Made by a program: the position numbers and the translations under genes
Notes under the pieces: model-generated
Seen by the model: the letters and a program-made list of their open reading frames with translations, nothing else
Told to the model about the DNA's origin: nothing
Databases searched by the model: none
Source of the DNA: an uncultured Eubacteriales bacterium
GTDB taxonomy: Bacteria; Bacillota; Clostridia; Oscillospirales; Acutalibacteraceae
Length of the DNA stretch: 46,278 bases
Direction: 5' to 3'
Assembly (NCBI GenBank): GCA_900315285.1
Contig: OMYO01000014.1
Coordinates: 1 to 46,278, forward strand
Shown here: positions 9,543 through 16,588 of the stretch, one piece after another
Position numbering within the stretch: position 1 is the stretch's first letter
Layout: every line of letters begins with the position of its first letter

Positions 9543-10724
9543 ATGGATAAGAACTCGGCCGACGAGAATTGGATTTCCTACGAAAAAGAAGACACTGCAT
9601 CGCAAAACGGCAATACAGAAATAGCAGATAACACCGAAAAGAATAGACACCCGCTGTGGCGAACCTGGTGGTTCTGGACCGCAGTGGGTGTCCTTTTGCT
9701 TACTGCCATCCTCCTCGCTGTATTCTTGCCCAAGAACAAGAAGCAGGATGCCCGTATCACACAGCCGGCGGAAATCAGCTCCCAGCAACAGGCGGTGCAG
9801 AATACTGAAACACCGCAGCAGATAAGGCAGCCAACTATACCGCAGGAGAATCAGCCTCAGTCTTCCGGCCTTCCAAGACAATATAAAGCAGCTTCTCAAG
9901 GAGCGGCAAGCCGAGGGGGAAAATCTGGAAAGGGGAGCGGGAGAGCCTCGGCTGACAACGGAGCAGGAACAGCATCGGAGGTTAACCAGCCTGTTCTCAA
10001 CGATACTTTGGAAAGCAGGGAAAATCCAGATCGGGAATACTTTGCAGAAGTCGCCGGCCGCCTTGTGGACTCCCAAGTCAAAATAATCAATGCCTACGGT
10101 GGATACCTTGCCGCCCAGGACCCCAATTATCACGGACAAAGGGTCCAGACCAATTTCTATATTGCAAGTTCCGACCTGGACCGAGATGGCACCAAAGAGG
10201 TCTATTTTCTCATTGAGTCTGTTGATCCCAAAACACATCACTATTTGCAGCGCAGTGTTGGCGTGGCTTTTCGCAGGCTTGATCCCAGTCGCATGCTGAC
10301 GATCCCAGCCTCTCTGCAAAACGGAAATGACATCATGGTGTCGTTCCCGGATAAATACCATATTGCGGCACTGCATGGCATGTCCGGCACCGGGTTTTCC
10401 AGTAAAAATGCCCGGAATTTTATCTATGAGAGCTTTACTCTTCCGAAGAACAGTCAATCGCTCAAACTCTATGAACGCATTGCTGCCGATGCCAACGGGG
10501 ATTTCTATGACCTGAAAGATGGCGTGAAAAAGCCGCTTTCCAGGAAAGCGGCTCTGAAGAAATTTTCGGAATACTATGGTATTTTCTATAACAGGAATGG
10601 GAAAAGCAGTGCGGTCCCCATGTCGCTAGAGCGTTCTAACAGTATGATTTCAGAGGATTATACCGCTCTGGCACGGGGTCTTGATCAGGCCATGGAACAG
10701 ACTGTGAAAAACTCGCCTTATTAA
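9543..10724 (+). CDS. Single-pass membrane protein sharing the sigma factor's outer domain
   Basis: The 393-residue protein has a short cytoplasmic N-terminus (1-38), one membrane helix (about 41-62), a Gln/Pro/Ser/Gly-rich linker (65-155) and an outer domain (about 165-393). The outer domain aligns with that of the upstream sigma fusion: DLDRDGTKEVYFLIE here against DLNDDGKEEAYVFLE there, and KKFSEYYGIFYNRNGKSS against KEFKRYYEIFYGVNGKKS. The start lies 52 bases after the sigma gene, with AGGGGAAGAGG upstream, so they are probably co-transcribed. No anti-sigma domain (ZAS or RsgI-type) is recognisable in the short inner tail. It may heterodimerise with, or compete against, the sigma protein; this is inference. 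Confidence 0.75.
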   Translation: MDKNSADENWISYEKEDTASQNGNTEIADNTEKNRHPLWRTWWFWTAVGVLLLTAILLAVFLPKNKKQDARITQPAEISSQQQAVQNTETPQQIRQPTIPQENQPQSSGLPRQYKAASQGAASRGGKSGKGSGRASADNGAGTASEVNQPVLNDTLESRENPDREYFAEVAGRLVDSQVKIINAYGGYLAAQDPNYHGQRVQTNFYIASSDLDRDGTKEVYFLIESVDPKTHHYLQRSVGVAFRRLDPSRMLTIPASLQNGNDIMVSFPDKYHIAALHGMSGTGFSSKNARNFIYESFTLPKNSQSLKLYERIAADANGDFYDLKDGVKKPLSRKAALKKFSEYYGIFYNRNGKSSAVPMSLERSNSMISEDYTALARGLDQAMEQTVKNSPY

Positions 10725-11644
10725 ATGGTCTGATACTCGTAACGATATGCATATTCCAGCTCGGATATGCTGCCGTCGGCCCCATGGTGAATATTATATG
10801 TATTCATGGTGCGTATCCTATTTCCTCCGCGATCCACCTGTTGAACAGACCGCACAAGTTCATGGGAAACCGGGTCGTATTCAAACACATGGATGTTGCG
10901 GGAATGAAGAGCACTGGCGTTGTAGTCATTGCCCTCATCGTCCACCGGAATGATCTCCGTGCGGATAAGATTTCCCAATGCATCTCTCGTGAGACTGATA
11001 CGGGCCAACTCAATGGAGGGGATCAGGCTGCTTCTCCGTGCGGAAGCCGATATGTTGACAGTCTTCAGCTTCTTATCTTTTCCATAATAGAGGTTATAAC
11101 TTATGATCTGGCCCTGGATATTGCGTTCCTGGATAAGGCGGATTTTACCGGCGAGATCATAGAAGATCTGACACTGAAAGGAAGCGTCGCCGCCGACCGG
11201 CCGGCAGGAGTCCAGGTGACCGTCCGGAGTTCTCACAAAGTCAAAGTATGAGGTATAGGAAGTCTCCCTGTCCGCATTATATCCGTGGATGGTGAGATGG
11301 TGGATGCGGCCGGAACGAACTGCATCGCCCAAGGTGAAGAACAGCAGGCCATCATTTGCCCAGTTGGAATAGAGGGCGAGCTGGATGTCCGCTATATTTT
11401 TGTCTTGGGATAGAAACGGAAATACCTCCAGCTTTTCCATCATGATGCTGTCGCTCGACTGGGGAATCTTATTCTCTACGGTAAGCCGGTGTTCCCGGGG
11501 CTTATAGGAAAAAAGGAGAGGGGTGTCTCCGCCTTCCAGCTCAATTTGACGAGGGATGATCACCGGCTTTGCCGCAATGGCGGGAATGGTAAAGGTGAGG
11601 ATCATCAAAACCGCCAGCAGTGCGGCCATTATTTTTTTGTGCAT
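10721..11644 (-). CDS. Secreted protein with YD-like repeat character, unknown function
   Basis: This 307-residue protein starts with a clear signal peptide (MHKKIMAALLAVLMILTF, cleavage near AIAA) and has no further membrane segment. The mature part is strand-rich and contains several loosely repeated units resembling YD/RHS-type elements (FYDLAGKIRLIQE, TRDALGNLIRTE, EYDPVSHELVRS). I do not recognise a named family. The gene converges on the membrane protein at 9543-10724 and their last codons overlap by four bases, so no terminator separates them. GGAG lies just before the ATG. It may be part of the same envelope system, but orientation alone does not show it. Confidence 0.75.
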   Translation of the reverse strand: MHKKIMAALLAVLMILTFTIPAIAAKPVIIPRQIELEGGDTPLLFSYKPREHRLTVENKIPQSSDSIMMEKLEVFPFLSQDKNIADIQLALYSNWANDGLLFFTLGDAVRSGRIHHLTIHGYNADRETSYTSYFDFVRTPDGHLDSCRPVGGDASFQCQIFYDLAGKIRLIQERNIQGQIISYNLYYGKDKKLKTVNISASARRSSLIPSIELARISLTRDALGNLIRTEIIPVDDEGNDYNASALHSRNIHVFEYDPVSHELVRSVQQVDRGGNRIRTMNTYNIHHGADGSISELEYAYRYEYQTI

Positions 11645-11716
11645 TCTCTATTTCTCCAAAGTAACTGTAAAGGTTTTTCGCATCATAGACGAGGAGAAAT
11701 TTACGTTTGTTTTAGT

Positions 11717-12439
11717 CTAATCCTGTGTTTTTCCCGGGCGATACACGGGCCGGTCGCCGCTGATGGAGCGGTCCAGATCCTCACTTGCCCACTGGAGGGC
11801 ACCGTCAAGATCTCTTACTTTGATATAATCATACATCTTGGCAAGGCTTTCTACCAGAGCGGAGGGGCCGTAGTCCTGGCAATAACGGGTCCAAAGAGTG
11901 CAGATGGATTTTTCAAAGGACTTCACAATGAGCGGGAGAATGAGGTCGTGGCTGATCTTGCAGAACTCATGATAATAATCGTAGGCGGCTAGAACGGTAT
12001 CCTCCACGCCGCGGGCGGCTTTCAACTGGTCCAGCCATTTGCCAAGGCCCTGAATTTCCTCATCAGTGGCTTCCCGGATAATTCTCTCACTGGCAAGCTG
12101 GTCCGTAAGTTTCCGGTACTCCAGAAGGGAGCGGATGGAGTCGTCGGAGAAGTCCACATCTTTATAGTCCAGTACAGCATTGAGGGTCTCCAGGTTTCCG
12201 TCGTTATAATAGTCTGCCACATAGGCTCCTTTTCTTGGAAGGATTTTTATGAGACCACGGTCCATGAGGTCATTGAGACCGGCGTTGACCACAGCACGGC
12301 TGACCTGCATCTTTTCGGAAAATTCCCGTTCCGAGGGCAATTTTTCTCCAATTTTCATCTCTCCGCTCAGGATGGCGGACTGCAGGGCATCCACGAACAT
12401 TTCCTTCAGACTTGGGGAAGAGAGGGCTTCAAATTGCAT
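11717..12439 (-). CDS. GntR/FadR-family transcriptional regulator, paralog of 3559-4272
   Basis: The 240-residue protein has a GntR winged helix (about 8-78; PSEREFSEKMQVSRAVVNAG) and an FCD-like helical domain. It is clearly homologous along its length to the regulator at 3559-4272. The frame stays open 44 codons further upstream, but the ATG at 12439 has AGGAGA before it, matches the paralog start, and keeps the operator-like site (12493-12507) outside the gene. It lies upstream of, and divergent from, the GlpA-like, fumarase and fumarate reductase genes, which are its likely targets. The ligand may be a C4-dicarboxylate or a related acid; this is inference. Confidence 0.9.
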   Translation of the reverse strand: MQFEALSSPSLKEMFVDALQSAILSGEMKIGEKLPSEREFSEKMQVSRAVVNAGLNDLMDRGLIKILPRKGAYVADYYNDGNLETLNAVLDYKDVDFSDDSIRSLLEYRKLTDQLASERIIREATDEEIQGLGKWLDQLKAARGVEDTVLAAYDYYHEFCKISHDLILPLIVKSFEKSICTLWTRYCQDYGPSALVESLAKMYDYIKVRDLDGALQWASEDLDRSISGDRPVYRPGKTQD

Positions 12440-12492
12440 GACAATATCTCCTGTTTCAAGAATGAATTCATTATACCATTGCGCCTGCAACT

Positions 12493-12507
12493 TGGCTATA
12501 CCAGATA
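12493..12507. promoter_or_regulatory. Putative GntR operator, copy 2
   Basis: TGGCTATACCAGATA is identical over 15 bases to 4300-4314. Both copies lie 28-54 bases upstream of a GntR start in the same orientation, which fits autoregulation and cross-regulation by the two paralogs. Confidence 0.6.
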
Positions 12508-12596
12508 TCAGATAGATAATTCCAAAACAATTTATCATAAAAAATTGCGCAATAACTGGGAAAGTGTGCAAATATTGCGAATGGGCTTACAAAGTA

Positions 12597-12625
12597 TTGA
12601 ATTCTCCTGATACTTTTTCTATAAT
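12597..12625 (+). promoter_or_regulatory. Putative promoter of a short transcript
   Basis: TTGAAT (12597-12602), a 17-base spacer and TATAAT (12620-12625) give a strong sigma-A promoter. The next plus-strand gene starts 240 bases away and a strong hairpin intervenes. Confidence 0.65.
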
Positions 12626-12631
12626 GAAGAT

Positions 12632-12738
12632 GGCCGGAGATAGACCCATAATGTTTCCGGCTGGTTTCCATAATATATCAAAATACCCATAAGTTGGGAA
12701 AAGGCAGGACAGTTCGCTGTCCTGCCTTTTCCCTTGCT
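12632..12738 (+). ncRNA. Candidate small RNA or leader ending in a 17-bp hairpin
   Basis: Between the promoter at 12597-12625 and the hairpin at 12696-12733 there is no ORF with a ribosome site. The segment contains a GCCGGA/TCCGGC pairing (near 12633 and 12653) and two similar ACCCATAA boxes (near 12645 and 12685). A transcript of about 105 bases is predicted. It resembles no RNA family I know. It could instead be an attenuated leader of the 12866 operon. Confidence 0.35.
12696..12738 (+). terminator. Perfect 17-bp hairpin with TTCG loop
   Basis: GGGAAAAGGCAGGACAG (12696-12712), loop TTCG, then its exact complement (12717-12733). The following tract (TTGCTATGTT) is only weakly T-rich, so termination may be partial. 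Confidence 0.65.
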
Positions 12739-12801
12739 ATGTTCTTCCCTGTCAAAAGACGGACACTGTGTTAATGTATGCGAAAACCTTGACAAACTGT
12801 C

Positions 12802-12830
12802 TTATCAAGCGACCGCTTTAATGCTATACT
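12802..12830 (+). promoter_or_regulatory. Putative promoter of the 12866 operon
   Basis: TTATCA (12802-12807), a 17-base spacer and TATACT (12825-12830). An inverted repeat CTTGA/TCAAG (12788-12792 and 12805-12809) overlaps the -35 box and could be an operator. Confidence 0.5.
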
Positions 12831-12865
12831 ACTAGAGATAAGAGATTCTCAGGAGGTATCTACTC

Positions 12866-14341
12866 ATGTATGATGTGCTGATCATCGGCGCGGGAATTGA
12901 GGGAACTGCCATTGCTAGGCGACTTTCCCGCTACCGACTGTCCATCGCACTGCTCGACAAGGAAAACGACGTCTCTATGGGGGCGACGAAAGCGAACAGT
13001 GCCATTGTCCACGGCGGTTATGCCGAGGCAAATGCCAAGTTGAAGGGTCGTGTCTGCTATCAGGGCAGAATCCAGTATGAGCAGCTTGACAAAGAGCTCC
13101 ATTTTGGATTCCGCAAAACGGGAAGTCTCGTAACCACCATGGACGAGAATGACCTTCCCGGTCTTGAGGCCATCAAGGCCAACGGTGAGCTAAACGGCCT
13201 TCCGGATCTCAAGATCCTGAACCATGACGAAATCATGGAAATTGAGCCCAACATCAACCCCGAGGTCAAGTATGCTCTCTACTGTGAGGGTGCCGGCGTA
13301 TGTTCCCCATACGAAATGGCCATTGCCCTCGCGGAGAATGCCATCCATAACGGGGCGGAGCTCTTCCTGAACACAGAGGTCACCGGTATAGACAAGGAGG
13401 ACGGCTTCCTCCGCGTTCACACAAATACCCAGGACTTCGACGCAAAGTTTGTCATCAACGCATCTGGTCTCGGAGCAGACAAAATTGACCAGATGGTCAA
13501 TGAGCCATCTTTCAGCATCCATCCCCGTTCCGGTGAATATCTTCTGTTTGCCAAGGGGGAGGGAGACGCTCTGAACACCGTCGTCTTCCAAATGCCCACA
13601 AAAATGGGTAAGGGCATCCTTGTCACGAGCACATATCATGGGAACCTGCTGCTCGGGCCGGACGCCATCGACGAGGACGCCAAGGATCTGGACCGCAGCA
13701 CTCATGTGGAGCGTCTCTATGACATCTACAAGTCTGGACTGAAGACCACCAAGGTCATCAATCCGCAGAAGTTCATCCGCAGCTTTGCCGGCCTTCGCGC
13801 CGTCTCCAGCACGGACGACTTTATCATCGGACCGACCGCCACCAAGGGCTTCATCAATGTTGCCGGCATCCAGTCCCCGGGCCTCACATCTGCCCCGGCC
13901 ATCGCCGACATGGTCACCGACATCCTGAAGGATGAGGGACTTGAGCTTGTGGACGACCCGAACTACGATCCGTACCGCAAGCCCATCATCGAGAAGAAGG
14001 CAGTGGATGATCTCCCGGCACAGGAGGTATTTCGCCGGGCAAATCTTCCGTCCTGCCCGGAAAAGATGATCTGCCGCTGCGAGCAGGTCACAGAGGGAAC
14101 TATTGTGGACGCACTGCATCGCGGAATTGAGGTCGCCACCGTGGACGGCGTCAAACGCCGCACGAGAGCATCTATGGGCTTCTGTCAGGGCGCTTACTGC
14201 CGCATCCGTTTCCAGGAAATCATGGAACGGGAGTACGGCCATCCGGTGGACCCGCGCCCCGACATTGTGAAAGAGGGCTTTGAAAGAGTATCCCGCCAGG
14301 AGTTCCAGGATTACCTGAAAGAACATCCGGTGGAGGAATGA
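12866..14341 (+). CDS. GlpA-like FAD-dependent dehydrogenase with [2Fe-2S] BFD tail
   Basis: The 491-residue protein opens with a DAO-type FAD-binding motif (IIGAGIEGTAIARRL, from about residue 5) and ends with a BFD-like [2Fe-2S] domain whose ligands are probably Cys403, Cys405, Cys440 and Cys445. This layout is that of anaerobic glycerol-3-phosphate dehydrogenase subunit A and of L-2-hydroxyglutarate-type oxidoreductases. The substrate is therefore a 2-hydroxy acid or glycerol 3-phosphate, with electrons leaving through flavin and the Fe-S cluster. AGGAGG precedes the ATG. No GlpB/GlpC partner is adjacent, while fumarase and fumarate reductase follow, so a link to fumarate reduction is likely but not proven. 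Confidence 0.85.
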   Translation: MYDVLIIGAGIEGTAIARRLSRYRLSIALLDKENDVSMGATKANSAIVHGGYAEANAKLKGRVCYQGRIQYEQLDKELHFGFRKTGSLVTTMDENDLPGLEAIKANGELNGLPDLKILNHDEIMEIEPNINPEVKYALYCEGAGVCSPYEMAIALAENAIHNGAELFLNTEVTGIDKEDGFLRVHTNTQDFDAKFVINASGLGADKIDQMVNEPSFSIHPRSGEYLLFAKGEGDALNTVVFQMPTKMGKGILVTSTYHGNLLLGPDAIDEDAKDLDRSTHVERLYDIYKSGLKTTKVINPQKFIRSFAGLRAVSSTDDFIIGPTATKGFINVAGIQSPGLTSAPAIADMVTDILKDEGLELVDDPNYDPYRKPIIEKKAVDDLPAQEVFRRANLPSCPEKMICRCEQVTEGTIVDALHRGIEVATVDGVKRRTRASMGFCQGAYCRIRFQEIMEREYGHPVDPRPDIVKEGFERVSRQEFQDYLKEHPVEE

Positions 14342-14413
14342 AGTTCATTCGAGAATGATCTATCTTAATGGGGAATTCTTTAGAATATTTATTGTGAGAA
14401 AGGATAGTCAAAA

Positions 14414-15808
14414 ATGGATCAGAAGGACATGAAAAATTACAGGATTGAGCACGACTCCCTCGGCGAGGTCAAGGTTCCTGCAGACAAGTACTGGGCTGCC
14501 CAGACAGAGCGGAGCCATGAGAACTTCAAGATCGGCGTCGGCATTGAGACCATGCCTGCAGAAATCATCCACGCATTCGGCATTCTCAAGAAGGCCGCTG
14601 CCCAGGCAAACCACGGTCTCAAGCCTGAAAAAATGACGGACGAGAAGCTTGCTGCCATCTCTGAGGCCTGTGACGAGGTCATCGCTGGCAAACTCAATGA
14701 GCACTTCCCGCTTGTTGTTTGGCAGACTGGTTCCGGCACCCAGTCCAACATGAACACCAACGAGGTCATTGCCAACCGTGCCAATGAAATCCTCGGCAAG
14801 AAGCTCTGCCATCCGAACGACGACATCAACATGAGCCAGTCCTCCAACGACACCTTCCCAACTGCCATGCATATTGCAGCAGTTATTGCCATTGAGGACA
14901 AACTCATTCCTGCTGCAGAGCATCTTATTAAAGAACTCAAACGCCTTGAGGATGAGAACCAGGGCATCGTAAAGTCCGGCCGTACCCATCTCCAGGATGC
15001 CGTTCCAATCTCTTTCTCTCAGGAAATCAGCGGCTGGCGTACCTCCGTTGAGAAGGACGTTGAGCTCCTGAAACTTGCTGTTGAGCCTCTGAAGAGCCTC
15101 GCTCTTGGCGGTACCGCCGTCGGCACCGGCCTCAATGCCCCGGAGGGCTTTGATGTCGCAGTTGCTGAGAACGTCTCCGCTCTCACCGGCAAAAACTTTG
15201 TCACTGCAGAGAACAAGTTCCATGCCCTTACTTCCAAAGACGAAATCGTATTTGCCCATGGCGCAGTCAAGGCACTCGCTGCTGACATGATGAAGATTGC
15301 CAACGACGTTCGCTGGCTGGCTTCCGGCCCCCGTGTCGGCCTCGGCGAAATCTCCATTCCTGCCAACGAGCCCGGCTCCTCCATCATGCCCGGCAAGGTC
15401 AACCCGACCCAGTGCGAGCAGGTCACCATGGTTGCTGTCCAGGTTATCGGCAACGACGTTGCCGTTGGCATGGCTGCTTCTCAGGGCAACTTCGAGCTCA
15501 ATGTATTTATGCCGGTCATGGCTTACAACTTCCTTCAGTCCTGCAGACTTGAGGCTGAGTCCATCGTCTCCTTCACCGACAAGTGCGTCTATGGTATTGA
15601 GGCCAACAAAGACAAGATGAGCCACAACCTCCACAACTCTCTCATGCTCGTCACCGCCCTTAACCCGTACATCGGCTATGAGCATGCAGCCAAGACCTCT
15701 CAGCTCGCCTTCAAGGAGAATATCTCTCTGAAAGAGGCCTGCGTAAAACTTGGCTTCCTCACCGAGGAGGAGTTTGACAAGGTCTTCCATCCGGAGCAGA
15801 TGATCTGA
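14414..15808 (+). CDS. fumC: Class II fumarate hydratase
   Basis: The 464-residue protein is close to E. coli FumC (467) and carries the class II signature GSSIMPGKVNPTQCE, the SSNDTFPTAMHIA segment and GSGTQSNMN. It interconverts fumarate and L-malate in the cytosol as a homotetramer without an iron-sulfur cluster, so it tolerates oxygen. It starts 72 bases after the GlpA-like gene, with AAAGGA upstream, and precedes the fumarate reductase genes. The order suggests malate to fumarate to succinate. Aspartase is a related family, but the gene context favours fumarase. Confidence 0.93.
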   Translation: MDQKDMKNYRIEHDSLGEVKVPADKYWAAQTERSHENFKIGVGIETMPAEIIHAFGILKKAAAQANHGLKPEKMTDEKLAAISEACDEVIAGKLNEHFPLVVWQTGSGTQSNMNTNEVIANRANEILGKKLCHPNDDINMSQSSNDTFPTAMHIAAVIAIEDKLIPAAEHLIKELKRLEDENQGIVKSGRTHLQDAVPISFSQEISGWRTSVEKDVELLKLAVEPLKSLALGGTAVGTGLNAPEGFDVAVAENVSALTGKNFVTAENKFHALTSKDEIVFAHGAVKALAADMMKIANDVRWLASGPRVGLGEISIPANEPGSSIMPGKVNPTQCEQVTMVAVQVIGNDVAVGMAASQGNFELNVFMPVMAYNFLQSCRLEAESIVSFTDKCVYGIEANKDKMSHNLHNSLMLVTALNPYIGYEHAAKTSQLAFKENISLKEACVKLGFLTEEEFDKVFHPEQMI

Positions 15809-15826
15809 CTTTAACCCAACATTCAG

Positions 15827-15866
15827 GGCGCAGCGGTTCCTTTTCCGGAGCCGTTGCGTCTTCCCG
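15827..15866 (+). terminator. Hairpin between fumC and the fumarate reductase genes
   Basis: A 14-bp stem with G-U pairs joins 15827-15840 and 15847-15860 around TTTTCC. The following TTCCCG is not a good T tract, so this may be a partial terminator or an RNA-processing hairpin. Confidence 0.5.
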
Positions 15867-15890
15867 AGTCTACTTAAGGAGGATCCTGCC

Positions 15891-16571
15891 ATGTCTTCAA
15901 CGAAGAATGTAACCATCTACCTGTACGGAAAGAAATATTCCGTACCGGAGACATTAACTATTATCAAAGCCATCGAGTACTGCGGTTATGAGATGACGTC
16001 CGGCATCGGCTGCCGCCACGGCTTCTGCGGTGCCTGCTCGGTCATCTACCGCATTCCGGATGACCATCAGCTCCACTATTGCCTGGCTTGTGAGACCCTT
16101 GTCCAGGACAATATGTATATTGCAACTCTTCCGTTTTTCCCGGTTGCACACCCGGTCTATGATGTTGACAAGGTCGACGCCAGCCAGCAGATCATGATGC
16201 AGCTCTATCCGGAAATCTATTCCTGTGTCAGCTGCCGTTCTTGCAGCAACGCCTGTCCCCGTGGGCTTGACGTCATGGGCTACGTCCATGACTGCCAGAA
16301 CGGAGACTTCAAAGCTGCTGCTGAGAAGTCCTTTGACTGTGTCATGTGCCACATCTGCGCATCCCGCTGCCCGGCCAGCATTTCCCAGCCAGAGGTTGCC
16401 ATGCTTGCAAGACGTCTCTACGGTAAATATGTTGCCCCGGAGGCTCAGCATCTGGTCCAGCGTGTGGATGAGGTCAAGAGAGGCACTCTCCTCAAAGATG
16501 TCCAGAATCTCATGGAAATGTCCGATGAGCAGCTTCAGCAGCTCTACAACAGCCGCGAAATCGAGAAATAA
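15891..16571 (+). CDS. Fumarate reductase/succinate dehydrogenase iron-sulfur subunit
   Basis: The 226-residue protein has a plant-type [2Fe-2S] domain with Cys41, Cys46, Cys49, Cys64 (and Cys67), then CVSCRSCSNACP at 112-123 and CVMCHICASRCP at 150-161, the two-cluster arrangement of FrdB/SdhB. It should carry electrons to the flavoprotein encoded next. AGGAGG lies before the ATG. It lies 17 bases upstream of the flavoprotein gene. No cytochrome b or FrdC/FrdD-type membrane anchor is encoded nearby, so the complex is probably soluble or uses another partner, as in thiol- or NADH-linked fumarate reductases. Confidence 0.88.
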   Translation: MSSTKNVTIYLYGKKYSVPETLTIIKAIEYCGYEMTSGIGCRHGFCGACSVIYRIPDDHQLHYCLACETLVQDNMYIATLPFFPVAHPVYDVDKVDASQQIMMQLYPEIYSCVSCRSCSNACPRGLDVMGYVHDCQNGDFKAAAEKSFDCVMCHICASRCPASISQPEVAMLARRLYGKYVAPEAQHLVQRVDEVKRGTLLKDVQNLMEMSDEQLQQLYNSREIEK

Positions 16572-16588
16572 GGGAGGAGAGTACGAAT

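Noticed and set aside
12440..12571. A 44-codon N-terminal extension of the second GntR regulator.
   Set aside because: It would place the shared operator inside the coding region and does not match the paralog; the ATG at 12439 has its own ribosome site.
12789..12794. Perfect TTGACA as the -35 box of the 12866 operon.
   Set aside because: No -10 box lies 16-18 bases downstream; TATACT is 30 bases away, so TTATCA at 12802 is preferred.
14408..15916. A 502-codon minus-strand open frame across fumC.
   Set aside because: It is an antisense shadow of fumC, whose class II signature is unmistakable.
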